Shown here: positions 44,816 through 54,106 of the stretch, in pieces | Position numbering within the stretch: the first letter of the stretch is position 1 | Layout: every line of letters starts with the position of its first letter | NCBI GenBank assembly: GCA_905373475.1 | Contig: CAJPTC010000001.1 | Span: 124,001 to 188,000 of the forward strand | DNA: 64,000 nucleotides | Direction: 5' to 3' | Source: Bacteroidia bacterium | GTDB lineage: Bacteria; Bacteroidota; Bacteroidia; Bacteroidales; CAJPTX01 | Notes under the pieces: generated by a model | What the model was told of the DNA's origin: nothing | The model's input: only the letters and a program-made list of their open reading frames with translations | Database searches by the model: none | Program-made: the position numbers and the translations under genes

Positions 44816-44944
44816 CGCATTTTTCCTCCCCCAGATTCCTTACTTCGGTGTAAAGCAATGCGGAGAGAACCCCAGACAAGCACACAAAAATCGCGCCAAT
44901 TTGTAGCATATACTCATTTAATACTCTGATAATCAAAATAATTA

Positions 44945-44978
44945 TAAACGACACCTTCTAGTAGATTGGGGTCGTTTA
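44945..44978. other. Hairpin in the divergent MATE / DUF3352 intergenic region
   Basis: TAAACGAC (44945-44952) and GTCGTTTA (44971-44978) are exact inverted copies, extended inward by CC/GG around an imperfect pair. It may be an operator or a fold in one of the leaders. The rest of 44816-45144 shows only the promoter box listed next. Confidence 0.35.
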
Positions 44979-45113
44979 ACCTACGGGGGGAGCTCACCGT
45001 ATCTTTATGAGCAGTGTTACAACTATATGAGATGATCAAAAAATACGCAGGTATGGCAAGGATTAGAATGCGGCACTCGTGTGTTGTAATTGATTCAACG
45101 CCCTATTTTGTAG

Positions 45114-45121
45114 TATTTTTG
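45114..45121 (+). promoter_or_regulatory. Putative -7 box of the DUF3352-like gene
   Basis: TATTTTTG matches TAnnTTTG. A TTG lies upstream at a spacing of about 21 bp. The start codon at 45145 is 24 bp downstream. Confidence 0.45.
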
Positions 45122-45144
45122 TGTAAAGAGGGGAACTGTGTGAG

Positions 45145-47832
45145 GTGAAACGCACTATAGTACTTGTGTGTATTGTAATTGCTAGTTTGGGAGGATTGCT
45201 CATCCTCTCTCCTTTGGTGCGTAATGCCGCCGTGCAGGAGAATGCGGCTGTTGCCACCATACCTACCGATGCCCTTCTGATAGCGCGCATAAATAGTTGG
45301 AACGAACTCCTTGAGCAGCAGCGCTCCCTAGATACGTTGTGGTCTATACTTGGTTCTTCGCTTCCAGGGCATCTGATGCAGCGTTTAGCGCGTGCTTTTG
45401 ATTCGTTGCGCGTAGAGAATCCCGATTTTTTGGGTACGGTAGCACCTGGCGAGAGCGCCATGTCGTGGCACTCTATGGGGCAAAAGACGCTTTCTTCGCT
45501 TGCCGTAATTCAACTCACCAGCAACGTCGTAAAGCCAGAAGAGGTGATGGGGGCACTCTTCCCGCGTGCCATCCCGATAGCTTCGCAAGTATACGCAGGC
45601 ACGAAGATCGTCTCCTTTACTTTCGATGAGAGGAGCAACGCACAGACTTGGCATGCCGCGAGTAAAGAGAATCTCTGTTACCTATCTACATCGCGCATCC
45701 TCCTTGAGAATGCTTTACGTATGGCTTCGGCCGAACACAATTTGCTACATGAAGCGGCTTTTGCACGAGTGCTTCAATCGAGTAGCCGCAACGTGCCGTG
45801 GAATGCGTTTCTACAGCTCCCGCGCTATTCGCCCTACATGGCATCGCAGTTGAACGGTGTATGGAAGCGCTTAGTAGCCGAAACTGCCAAATGGTGTACG
45901 TGGATTGGGCTTGATGTGTCGCAGGAGGGGCTTGCATTGTCGGTACAAGGCTTGTCGGCAGTAGAGCGAGAAAGTAAAAACTTGAGCAATAAGTATGCTG
46001 ATGCGAAAAGCTCGGTAGTGAGTTCTCCAAGCGTTCTCCCCGAGACGTGTCCTGTCTTTCTGCGCTGGGGCGATCGGAATTCTGAACGTTTACACACGCA
46101 GCTTTCCGCGCAATTGGGTACTTCTGCCGAATTGTCGCAAACGCTCATAGCACGCGCCGAGATACAGGAAGTAACTCTTGCTTGGGACGAGCAAAATGGT
46201 TCTGGCAATTGGTTACTAGTCCTTGCGCCGCGCAGTACTAGCCATGCTTTTGGCACTTTGCGTTCGGAGCTAGACGGCTTTGAGGCGCACGAAAATTTGC
46301 ACACCCTCCGAATTGATAAAGACGAAGAACTTACGATTGCTACATCAACGCATCCCGATTATTATCAGAAACATTTTGGTACGCCTTTCCCTAGCGATGT
46401 GGGGAAGTATTATGCCGTAGTAGATCGGTACATTGTTTTTGCTAGTACTACGAACGCCCTAGAACGTGTAGCATTGGCGAAGTTGCGTGGTACTACCCTT
46501 GAGAATTCGCCTGCTTGGAAAGAGGTAAAGGAGCAGTTGCAGTCGCAATGCAATTTTATGTACTACAGCGTGCCCAATCAGCGGAAAGATTTTGCGAGTC
46601 TTTTTTTTTCAACACAGAATGCGCTAAAAAGTGGCAGAGGAGCACGGCTTGTGAATTCGTTAGCAGGGCTCGTAATTCAAGTAAGTGGGGCGGGTAAAAT
46701 TCTTTTCTATAACGGAATTTTCCAGCAGAGCGAAGCCAAGCCGCACAGTTCAGTTTCTACAGGATGGGAAACGCGCCTAGATGCTTCGATAAAGGGGCGA
46801 CCGCTCTTTGTTTCCAATCATAATACCAAGGCGCAAGAGGTGCTCTTGCAAGACGAAAACGGGAAACTGTACCTACTCAATGCAGAGGGGCGCATCTTAT
46901 GGCGTGCGCAGCTGGAGGGAGAGATTTTGGGGTCGCCGAGGCAGGTAGATTTGTATCGTAACAACAAACTGCAATACGTTTTTTGCACCAAGAATAAACT
47001 TTATGCAGTGGATAGAAATGGGAACATGGTCGACGGTTTTCCAGTCCGTCTGCCTGCAGAAACGTTTGCTCCGCTAGCAATATTCGATTACGAAGGAAAG
47101 CGCGACTATCGGTTCGTGGTCAGCTGTGCCAATCGGCGCATCTACATGTACGATCGGACAGGTAGGCGTGTGGAAGGCTTTGCCCCGCCACAAATGGAGA
47201 CGAGCACTAATCATCCGCTGGTTTGGTTCTCTTCGCGCGATAAGGATTATATCGTTGCGTGCGATTCTAGCCGCCTCTATTTCCTCAATCGTAGAGGAGA
47301 AGAGCGCTTACGCACCAAGAGTAGTGTTTCTCGTGCTTATGGTGCTCCGCTGAGTGTAGAATTCGGTAATTCGCCTCGTATTGTAACCGTTAGTGAAGAG
47401 GGCGATTTGTGCGTAATCAGTGCCGCGGACGGCGATGTACGTCGTATAGCAATCCCCTCTTGGCGCAGCGCGAGTACTGGGATGCTTACAGACCTGAATG
47501 GCGACGGTGTTCTTGAGCTCGTTTATACGCGCGGAAAGGAGTTAATCGCAGTAAATCAGCTTGGCAACATAGTCTATCGTACTACTTTTGATGGTGAGCT
47601 TGGCAACTGGCTTCAGACGTTCCGTTTTAGCGAGCAGGACGTGCGTGTAGGCATTTTCTCTCCTTCGTTGCAGCGTATATGGCTTGTTAACGCATCGGGC
47701 AATGTTTCTGCGGGATACCCACTTGAGGGCAATTCGCCTTTTAGCATAGGCGCTTTTGTAAGAGGACAAGGCGTTTTCAACCTCTTGGTTGGAAAGGGTA
47801 ATGCGCTCAAAAATTACGAGGTGAAGCCTTAG
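45145..47832 (+). CDS. Exported DUF3352-like protein with C-terminal beta-propeller
   Basis: 895 residues with a GTG start (MKRTIVLVCIVIASLGGLLIL), an uncleaved anchor or signal segment at residues 5-25. Residues about 35-520 resemble the DUF3352 type found in Bacteroidota (IPTDALLIARINSWNELLEQ, SSLAVIQLT, YYAVVDRYIVFAS...AL). Residues about 550-890 are repeated blades such as KLYLLNAEGRILWRAQL, KLYAVDRNGNMVDGFPV, RIYMYDRTGRRVEGF and RLYFLNRRGEERL, a PQQ/FG-GAP-like propeller. The protein probably sits in the periplasm attached to the inner membrane. It lies just upstream of the envelope-assembly genes; no enzymatic residues are obvious. DUF3352 assignment is from memory and moderate. Confidence 0.72.
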   Translation: MKRTIVLVCIVIASLGGLLILSPLVRNAAVQENAAVATIPTDALLIARINSWNELLEQQRSLDTLWSILGSSLPGHLMQRLARAFDSLRVENPDFLGTVAPGESAMSWHSMGQKTLSSLAVIQLTSNVVKPEEVMGALFPRAIPIASQVYAGTKIVSFTFDERSNAQTWHAASKENLCYLSTSRILLENALRMASAEHNLLHEAAFARVLQSSSRNVPWNAFLQLPRYSPYMASQLNGVWKRLVAETAKWCTWIGLDVSQEGLALSVQGLSAVERESKNLSNKYADAKSSVVSSPSVLPETCPVFLRWGDRNSERLHTQLSAQLGTSAELSQTLIARAEIQEVTLAWDEQNGSGNWLLVLAPRSTSHAFGTLRSELDGFEAHENLHTLRIDKDEELTIATSTHPDYYQKHFGTPFPSDVGKYYAVVDRYIVFASTTNALERVALAKLRGTTLENSPAWKEVKEQLQSQCNFMYYSVPNQRKDFASLFFSTQNALKSGRGARLVNSLAGLVIQVSGAGKILFYNGIFQQSEAKPHSSVSTGWETRLDASIKGRPLFVSNHNTKAQEVLLQDENGKLYLLNAEGRILWRAQLEGEILGSPRQVDLYRNNKLQYVFCTKNKLYAVDRNGNMVDGFPVRLPAETFAPLAIFDYEGKRDYRFVVSCANRRIYMYDRTGRRVEGFAPPQMETSTNHPLVWFSSRDKDYIVACDSSRLYFLNRRGEERLRTKSSVSRAYGAPLSVEFGNSPRIVTVSEEGDLCVISAADGDVRRIAIPSWRSASTGMLTDLNGDGVLELVYTRGKELIAVNQLGNIVYRTTFDGELGNWLQTFRFSEQDVRVGIFSPSLQRIWLVNASGNVSAGYPLEGNSPFSIGAFVRGQGVFNLLVGKGNALKNYEVKP

Positions 47833-47901
47833 GGTATCTTCCCCCGATCTAGGTTGGTAGAGCCGAGTCGTATACCGTTTTGCAAGTTGACGAATTATAC
47901 T

Positions 47902-47928
47902 AAACCTAATGTGGTAGGCGTTAGGTTT
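47902..47928 (+). promoter_or_regulatory. Inverted repeat overlapping a -7 box before the DUF6089 gene
   Basis: AAACCTAA (47902-47909) and TTAGGTTT (47921-47928) are exact inverted copies with an 11-bp spacer. The right arm also forms the -7-like box TAGGTTTG (47922-47929), 24 bp before the ATG at 47953. A repressor site or a leader hairpin are both possible. Confidence 0.35.
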
Positions 47929-47952
47929 GTGAATTACGTGAATCAGAAATCG

Positions 47953-48645
47953 ATGAAGTTGCGGGGCATAGTCCTCTTGGTGTTCTTGCTATGTGCTCTT
48001 TTCTCCTCTGCCCATGCTGAAAGGTGGAATTTGGGATGGGATCTCGGCGGTGGTGGCGGACTCACAGGGTATACGGGCGATCTCAACTTGTCTCCCATGC
48101 CGCGTGAACTCGGTGTCAACTTGGGGCTTTTAGCACGATTTACTTTCAACAAGTACTACGCAGCGCGTCTGAATCTGTTCGGAGGGAATGTGAGTGGGCG
48201 TTATGATCCTTCGCGCTATGCACTACCCATTACGAACGGGAAAGGCATTGAAGAGTTCAATCGTTTTATGATCGGGTTTGATGCCAATGTGGAAATCAAT
48301 TTCCTACCCTTTATTGTGAATATATTGGCGCAGAAGCGTTACAACGACGAATTCATTGCTCCGTATGCAACTTTCGGGCTTGGCGCATTGGCTGCGAGTG
48401 GTGGCGGTATGCACATCTATACACCCATGGGAGCGGGATTGAAGGTTGCCCTAGGAAATCGTTTAACGGTTGCAGGCGAGTTGCGTTTTCTGAAAATGTA
48501 TCGCGACGAGTTGGATGGTTACAAGAACGTCCCAACCGACGACGGAACATGGGGCATACACAATCAGGATTGGATTCCGATGCTCTCTGTAACCTGTTCG
48601 TATCGGATGTTTTTTAGTATCCAGCGCTGCGCCGCTTATAATTAG
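47953..48645 (+). CDS. Outer-membrane barrel protein (DUF6089-like)
   Basis: 230 residues from the ATG at 47953, which starts a clean signal peptide (MKLRGIVLLVFLLCALFSSAHAE). The frame is open to 47854 but that extension has no signal character. The mature chain has beta-barrel strands (GGGGGLTGYTGDLNL, LLARFTFNKYYAARLNLFGG, APYATFGLGALAASGGG) and ends FFSIQRC.... The family sits next to uppS and bamA across Bacteroidota, as here, with only 2 bases before uppS. Exact function unknown; probably envelope related. Confidence 0.85.
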   Translation: MKLRGIVLLVFLLCALFSSAHAERWNLGWDLGGGGGLTGYTGDLNLSPMPRELGVNLGLLARFTFNKYYAARLNLFGGNVSGRYDPSRYALPITNGKGIEEFNRFMIGFDANVEINFLPFIVNILAQKRYNDEFIAPYATFGLGALAASGGGMHIYTPMGAGLKVALGNRLTVAGELRFLKMYRDELDGYKNVPTDDGTWGIHNQDWIPMLSVTCSYRMFFSIQRCAAYN

Positions 48646-48647
48646 CG

Positions 48648-49373
48648 ATGAGAGAGTCGGCTTCGCAAGCTTTACTTCCCACTCCACGCCACGTAGCCAT
48701 CATAATGGATGGTAACGGACGTTGGGCCAAGGCGCGTGGAAAGGAGCGTACCTTCGGGCATCAGAATGGCAGAAAGCCCGTGCGTGAGGCCGTAGAGGCT
48801 GCTCTGGAGTTGGGCGTCGAGTATCTTACCCTGTATACTTTTAGTACCGAGAACTGGCGGCGTCCGCGTACAGAGGTGAAGATGCTGCTCGAGCTTCTTT
48901 CGAGTACACTGCAAGAGGAAATTGCGGAACTGATAGCGCAGGGCGTACGCTTCCATGTGATTGGCGATTTGGAGGGATTACCTGCTTTTCTGAGTAAGGG
49001 TTTGCGCAAAGCAATGGAAGACAGCGCACAGGGGTCAAAGTTGGTTCTTACCTTGGCGCTAAACTATGGGGGACGGCAGGAACTGTTGCATGCTTGTCGG
49101 TCGTTAGTGCATGAAGCAGAACAGGGCAATTTACGAGGAACGGAAGTAACGGAGGAAAGTATAGAGCAACACCTCTATACGAAAGGGATGCCAGACCCAG
49201 AACTCGTGATACGAACGAGCGGCGAACAGCGAATCAGTAACTTTTTGTTGTGGCAGATTGCGTACGCTGAGTTGCTTTTTCTACCCATTCTTTGGCCTGA
49301 TTTCCGTAAAGACGATTTTTTTGCCGCGGTTTCCGATTATAAAAATCGAAAACGACGTTTCGGAGGCGTCTAA
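48648..49373 (+). CDS. uppS: Undecaprenyl diphosphate synthase (cis-isoprenyl transferase)
   Basis: 241 residues. The catalytic aspartate is D21 in IIMDGNGRWAK; YLTLYTFSTENWRRP, LVLTLALNYGGRQEL and DPELVIRTSGEQRISNFLLWQ are the other conserved blocks. It adds eight isopentenyl units to farnesyl diphosphate to build the C55 carrier for peptidoglycan and other envelope glycans, and works at the cytoplasmic face of the membrane. Second gene of the DUF6089-uppS unit. The start is fixed by the short spacing to the upstream gene. Confidence 0.97.
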   Translation: MRESASQALLPTPRHVAIIMDGNGRWAKARGKERTFGHQNGRKPVREAVEAALELGVEYLTLYTFSTENWRRPRTEVKMLLELLSSTLQEEIAELIAQGVRFHVIGDLEGLPAFLSKGLRKAMEDSAQGSKLVLTLALNYGGRQELLHACRSLVHEAEQGNLRGTEVTEESIEQHLYTKGMPDPELVIRTSGEQRISNFLLWQIAYAELLFLPILWPDFRKDDFFAAVSDYKNRKRRFGGV

Positions 49374-49384
49374 CTAGCCTCTTT

Positions 49385-49415
49385 TTTGCAGTAAATGCAG
49401 TTCATATTAACTTTG
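49385..49415 (+). promoter_or_regulatory. Consensus promoter of the bamA operon
   Basis: TTTG (49385-49388), a 19-bp spacer and TAACTTTG (49408-49415) match both Bacteroidota promoter elements without mismatch. It lies right after the uppS stop and 32 bp before the bamA start, so the bam-skp-murI block can be transcribed independently of uppS. Confidence 0.75.
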
Positions 49416-49446
49416 GGCATTGTATATTTTAAGGGATAGCGGGAGT

Positions 49447-51978
49447 ATGTGCGAATTGTGGGCGCGTCTGGTGAGAATTTCAAGTGGAAGAATATTTGTT
49501 TTATCCTTGTTTTGGATCGTATTCTCGCTAACCACGGTATGGGGGCAGAACGTAGAGTCGTTTAGTTATAGTGCTCCGAAGCGCTATACAATCAAGGATA
49601 TAGAAGTAGCTGGAGTGCAGTTCCTTGAAAAGGATGTGCTCGTACAGTTGAGCGGACTCCGTGTAGGTGATACCATAGAGTTGCCGAGTAATGATATTAC
49701 CAAGGCTGTAAAAAAGCTCCGCAAAGAAAACCTCTTCTCGAGTGTAGAGATAAGTGTTGCTAAAATTGAGGGCGACAATGTTGTTTTACGTATTGAATTG
49801 AAGGAACAGCCACGTACGTCAGACATCCGTTTTGAAGGAATTAAAAAATCGCAGCGCGAAGACATTAACGATAAGTTGAGTTTCAAGATAGGGCAACAGG
49901 CTACGGCATCGAATATAGATGCGGCGCTCCGCGTAATACGAAAATATTTCTACGAAAAAGGGTACTGGAACGTACATGCCAGTGCGCGACAAGAACTAGA
50001 TACTACTTCCATCAACACTGTAATCGTAACCTTCGCCATAAACCGTGGGAAGAAGGTCAGAGTAAAGGAGATTTCGTTCGAGGGCAACCATGCCTTTGAT
50101 GACGCTAAGTTGCGTAAGAAGGGCTTCAAGGATACGAAGCGACGCCTCTGGTGGAATCCGTTCCGCGGGGCAAAATATATAGAAGAAAAATACCGTGATG
50201 ATCTGGGTAACCTTATTTCGTTCTACAACGAGCATGGTTACCGCGATGCACGCGTAGTATCCGATTCGGTGTATCCTCTCCCGGACAACCGTGTGGGCAT
50301 CCGGGTAAAGATTGAAGAGGGGGCTCAGTATCACATTCGCGACATAAAGTGGGTGGGCAATACGGTTTATCGCTCCGATATGCTTTCCGAGCTACTCGGC
50401 ATGAAGAAGGGCGACGTCTACGACCAAGTACTCATAGAGAAGCGTTTGCAGATTGACGAGAATTCTATCAGCACGGGCTATATGGACAATGGTTATCTCT
50501 TTTTTCACGTTACGCCCGTAGAAACGAACGTTGCCAATGATTCGGTAAGCCTCGAGATGCGCATCTTTGAAGGACCGCAAGCTACCATTACCGATGTTGA
50601 AATTCATGGCAACACACGTACAAGCGAACGTGTTATACGTCGTGAACTACGAACCTATCCTGGCGATCTTTTCAGCCGAACGAATGTAATCCGCTCGCTT
50701 CGAGAGTTGGCGAACTTGGGCTATTTCGAGCCAGAAGCACTGATGCAGAACGGCGTGCGCCCCGAGCCTAATGTGCAAGATGGTACGGTAACTCTTCACT
50801 ATACCGTAGAAGAGAAACAGAGTGACCAGTTTGAAGCTTCTGCTGGCTGGGGGGGCGGAATGTTTGTTGCTACCCTCGGACTGCGTTTTACAAACTTTAG
50901 CTTAGGTCGTTTCTTCAAGAAGGATGCTTGGCGTCCGATTCCTTCAGGCGACGGACAGAGTTTGGCTATACGTGCTACAACGAGTGGTACGCAATATAGT
51001 GCCATGAGTGTTTCCTTTACCGAACCGTGGCTAGGAGGCAGTAAGCCCAATAATTTCTCGGTCTCTTTTTACCGTTCGGTGTACGATTATTCTGAATGGG
51101 TGTGGCGGCGTAGCGATGACTATTTCCGAATCATCGGGGGTGCAATAGGTTTGGGTACACGTCTGAAATGGCCAGATGACTATTTCACGCTTTATACCGA
51201 ATTCTCCTATCAGAATTACAAGTTGCGCAACTGGAAGCAGGATTTTCTCTTTACGAATGGGATGGCAAACAACATGAGTGTGCGTTTCGTTTTAGGGCGC
51301 AATTCGGTCGATCAGCCCATCTATCCGCGTACAGGGTCTAACTTTTCTCTCTCGCTTCAATTAACGCCTCCATACTCCTATTTTAACGGGAAAGACTATA
51401 CCTCGCCTACCATGACGGCGCAGGAACGCTATCGCTGGGTTGAATACCACAAATGGACGGCGCGTGCGCAATGGTATACCTCGGTTGTTGGTGACCTTGT
51501 GCTTCACTTCAATGCCCAGTTCGGCTATTTGGGCTATTACAATAAGAATGTGGGTTACTCTCCCTTTGAAGGGTTTGATTTGGGAGGCGATGGTCTTTCG
51601 GGCAACAACTTCATTTACGGACGAGAGTCTGTAGCACTGCGTGGTTATTCTAATGGTTCACTTACCCCGACTGTTGGGCAAGGAGTGCGCATGGCAAACG
51701 TGTATGATAAGTTCACCCTAGAGCTCCGTTACCCCATTGTGTTGAAGCCTCAAACCAGTGTTTATGCCTTAGTGTTTACCGATGCGGGGAATTCGTGGTA
51801 CGAACTGAACCAATTTAACCCCTTCCAACTCTATCGGTCGGTAGGGGCTGGTTTCCGCGTCTTCCTCCCTATATTTGGTATGCTCGGCTTTGATATTGGC
51901 TATGGCTTTGATGCAGTGCCTGGAAATTCTAGTGCCAACAAATGGCAGCCGCACTTCCTCATAGGAATGCCGCTCTAG
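49447..51978 (+). CDS. bamA: Outer-membrane protein assembly factor BamA
   Basis: 843 residues from the ATG at 49447, giving the signal MCELWARLVRISSGRIFVLSLFWIVFSLTTVWGQ (shown here only to mark the start). Five POTRA domains follow (about residues 45-440), e.g. YTIKDIEVAGVQFLEKDVLVQ, RTSDIRFEGIKKS, KVRVKEISFEGNHAFDDAKL, QYHIRDIKWVGNTVY and ATITDVEIHGNTRTSERVI. The rest is the 16-stranded barrel with VSFTEPWLGGSKPN and the RGY-type lid loop ALRGYSNGSLT, ending LIGMPL. It folds and inserts barrel proteins into the outer membrane. Own promoter upstream; skp genes follow. Confidence 0.96.
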   Translation: MCELWARLVRISSGRIFVLSLFWIVFSLTTVWGQNVESFSYSAPKRYTIKDIEVAGVQFLEKDVLVQLSGLRVGDTIELPSNDITKAVKKLRKENLFSSVEISVAKIEGDNVVLRIELKEQPRTSDIRFEGIKKSQREDINDKLSFKIGQQATASNIDAALRVIRKYFYEKGYWNVHASARQELDTTSINTVIVTFAINRGKKVRVKEISFEGNHAFDDAKLRKKGFKDTKRRLWWNPFRGAKYIEEKYRDDLGNLISFYNEHGYRDARVVSDSVYPLPDNRVGIRVKIEEGAQYHIRDIKWVGNTVYRSDMLSELLGMKKGDVYDQVLIEKRLQIDENSISTGYMDNGYLFFHVTPVETNVANDSVSLEMRIFEGPQATITDVEIHGNTRTSERVIRRELRTYPGDLFSRTNVIRSLRELANLGYFEPEALMQNGVRPEPNVQDGTVTLHYTVEEKQSDQFEASAGWGGGMFVATLGLRFTNFSLGRFFKKDAWRPIPSGDGQSLAIRATTSGTQYSAMSVSFTEPWLGGSKPNNFSVSFYRSVYDYSEWVWRRSDDYFRIIGGAIGLGTRLKWPDDYFTLYTEFSYQNYKLRNWKQDFLFTNGMANNMSVRFVLGRNSVDQPIYPRTGSNFSLSLQLTPPYSYFNGKDYTSPTMTAQERYRWVEYHKWTARAQWYTSVVGDLVLHFNAQFGYLGYYNKNVGYSPFEGFDLGGDGLSGNNFIYGRESVALRGYSNGSLTPTVGQGVRMANVYDKFTLELRYPIVLKPQTSVYALVFTDAGNSWYELNQFNPFQLYRSVGAGFRVFLPIFGMLGFDIGYGFDAVPGNSSANKWQPHFLIGMPL

Positions 51979-52110
51979 ACGAAACGCTTAGAACACCAGA
52001 ACTGAACTGTATGTTTTGAAGTAAGAGGGTTGAGAGGTGTCTTACGGTACGCGCCGTCAACCATCTTTTGAAGAATAAAGACAACCAAGTTAAAAGGAAA
52101 GGAAAGAAAG

Positions 52111-52626
52111 ATGTCGCACAAACTATTTGTGTTGTTAGGATGCATGTTGTTGCTCCCCTTCTTTGGCATGGCACAGAAATATGCTTTTGTGGATACCGAA
52201 TATATTTTGAACAAGATCCCGAGCTATCGTTCGGCAAAAGAGGAGATTGATAAACTTTCTACCCGCTATCAGCAAGAAATTGAACAAGGCATGGCGGACA
52301 TCCAGAAACGTGTGAAGGATTTTCAGGCAGAGCAAGTATTGCTAACCCCTGAAAAGCGTCAGAAACGTCAGCAAGAGCTAGTAGATGCCGAAACACAAAT
52401 AAAGGAGTTACAACAAAAGTATTTCGGGCGCGAGGGGCTTCTTTTCAAAAAGCAGGAAGAACTCATAAAGCCTATCCAAGATCAGGTATTCGCAGCTGTT
52501 AAAGAGCTCGCCAATGAAGGCGGATATGCCGCTATATTCGATGTCGCAGCATCGGCAAGCATACTCTACAGTAGCCCTCGTTATGATAAGAGCGATGAGG
52601 TGCTTCGCAAATTGGGCTTTAATTAG
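52111..52626 (+). CDS. skp: OmpH/Skp family periplasmic chaperone, copy 1
   Basis: 171 residues: signal peptide (MSHKLFVLLGCMLLLPFFGMA), then KYAFVDTEYILNKIPSY, the Skp core strand, a long charged coiled-coil (about 45-120, rich in E, K and Q) and the closing strand GGYAAIFDVAASASILY. Skp trimers hold unfolded outer-membrane proteins on the way to BamA. Start supported by an AAGGAAAG site. The 132-bp gap after bamA shows no terminator, so bamA and both skp genes are probably one operon. Confidence 0.92.
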   Translation: MSHKLFVLLGCMLLLPFFGMAQKYAFVDTEYILNKIPSYRSAKEEIDKLSTRYQQEIEQGMADIQKRVKDFQAEQVLLTPEKRQKRQQELVDAETQIKELQQKYFGREGLLFKKQEELIKPIQDQVFAAVKELANEGGYAAIFDVAASASILYSSPRYDKSDEVLRKLGFN

Positions 52627-52673
52627 TAAGTTTGCAGACAAAGTAAAAGTTTTGCAGTAATTGATACGTAGGA

Positions 52674-53234
52674 ATGAAACGAGTAGTTTTTCTAGTCGCG
52701 TTGCTTTTGGCAGGCATGGCTACACAGTTGATGGCACAAGAAGCACTGATGGGCGCTATGGCAGTCAAGCAGATGTCTGAAAAAAAGCAACCGAAGTTTG
52801 CACATATTGATAGCCAAGCTCTGATAACCTCGATGCCAAAGCATGATACGATTATGAAGCAGCTAAAGGCGTTTGAACAGGATCTTTATGACCAGCTCGA
52901 GCAGCTACAGGTAGAATACAACAAGAAGTTGCAGGATTATACCCAAAAACGCGAGTCGCTTACGCCTTCGGTACGTGAGGCTAAGGAGAAGGAATTGGCA
53001 GAACTTGGGCAACGTGCCAACGAATTTCAACAAGCTGCGCAGCGCGATTTCCAGACACAACAAGGCAAGCTATTGCAGCCACTCATTGACGAGGTGAATG
53101 CTGCCATTCAGAAGGTTGGTAAAGCGAACGGATATACCTACGTGTTTGATAAGGGTGCGGGTTTCTTGCTCTATGTATCGCCCGACAGCGAAGACATTCT
53201 TGAAAAGGTACAAAAGGAATTGAAAGTTAAGTAG
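52674..53234 (+). CDS. OmpH/Skp family periplasmic chaperone, copy 2
   Basis: 186 residues: signal peptide (MKRVVFLVALLLAGMATQLMA), a short linker containing EKKQPKFAHIDSQALITSMPK, a coiled-coil arm (about 55-135) and the closing KANGYTYVFDKGAGFLLYV. It is a tandem paralogue of copy 1 but clearly diverged, with a longer N-terminal linker, so the two may serve different clients. Tandem Skp-like genes behind bamA are usual in Porphyromonas and relatives. Confidence 0.92.
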   Translation: MKRVVFLVALLLAGMATQLMAQEALMGAMAVKQMSEKKQPKFAHIDSQALITSMPKHDTIMKQLKAFEQDLYDQLEQLQVEYNKKLQDYTQKRESLTPSVREAKEKELAELGQRANEFQQAAQRDFQTQQGKLLQPLIDEVNAAIQKVGKANGYTYVFDKGAGFLLYVSPDSEDILEKVQKELKVK

Positions 53235-53252
53235 GTTTCTTATGGCGGAACC

Positions 53253-54092
53253 ATGGAAGTTGTAACCGATACAAATCCGATTGGTGTAATAGATTCGGGC
53301 GTAGGCGGTTTAACGGTATTAGTAAGGCTGGTTGAGGCAATGCCCGATCAGCCTTTTTTATACTTCGCCGATCAGGCATGGTGTCCGTACGGTCCGCGTC
53401 CTGCTAAGGAGCTGCGTAGCAGATTATTTGGCATTGTAGACTACCTTCTGCGGCGGGGTTGTAAGCTAATAGTTGTTGCCTGCAACACTGCCACGGCTGC
53501 GGCGATAGCGCAATTGCGTACTCACTACAATATCCCTTTCATAGGAATGGAGCCTGCAATAAAACCTGCGGCACTCACCTCGCAGACGCATCATGTGGGG
53601 GTGTTGGCCACGTTGGGTACATTTTCGGGGGCTTTGTTTCAAAGAACTGCCGCAGCGTGTGCACGTCATGCTCAATTGCATTTGGTGGTGGGAGAGGGGT
53701 TGGTAGAAATTGTAGAGAGTGGACGTTCCGACTCCGAAGAGGCAGAGCAGCTTTTACGGAAGCTTCTTGCACCGCTTCTTGCCCAAAAGATAGATCGTCT
53801 GGTATTGGGGTGCACGCATTACCCTTTATTGCGTTCTGCGCTGGAACGCGTTCTGCCCCTTTCGGTTCAAATATTAGATCCTGCTCCCGCTATTGCCCGC
53901 CAATCTGTACGCGTGATGCATGGAATCTGTAGTTTAGCCCCCGTTCCCACAACAAAGCCTGTAGCCTTGGAGCTTCTTTCTAGTAAACCCAACGCGCATC
54001 TTTTAGAATTCGCACAAAGGGTATTTGATTTCTACAATCTACGTTTTCCAACCTCTCACGCAGAAAACTATGTAGAGTCTATTGAAAATTAA
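53253..54092 (+). CDS. murI: Glutamate racemase
   Basis: 279 residues. The two catalytic cysteines are C77 in IVVACNTATAAAIAQL and C187 in LVLGCTHYPLLRSAL; IGVIDSGVGGLTVL is the N-terminal substrate loop and FADQAWCPYGPRP the tip loop. It makes D-glutamate for peptidoglycan. Starts 18 bases after the second skp gene and closes the envelope block. Length and motifs are normal. Confidence 0.97.
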   Translation: MEVVTDTNPIGVIDSGVGGLTVLVRLVEAMPDQPFLYFADQAWCPYGPRPAKELRSRLFGIVDYLLRRGCKLIVVACNTATAAAIAQLRTHYNIPFIGMEPAIKPAALTSQTHHVGVLATLGTFSGALFQRTAAACARHAQLHLVVGEGLVEIVESGRSDSEEAEQLLRKLLAPLLAQKIDRLVLGCTHYPLLRSALERVLPLSVQILDPAPAIARQSVRVMHGICSLAPVPTTKPVALELLSSKPNAHLLEFAQRVFDFYNLRFPTSHAENYVESIEN

Positions 54093-54106
54093 GCCTTCTC
54101 GAGCGC

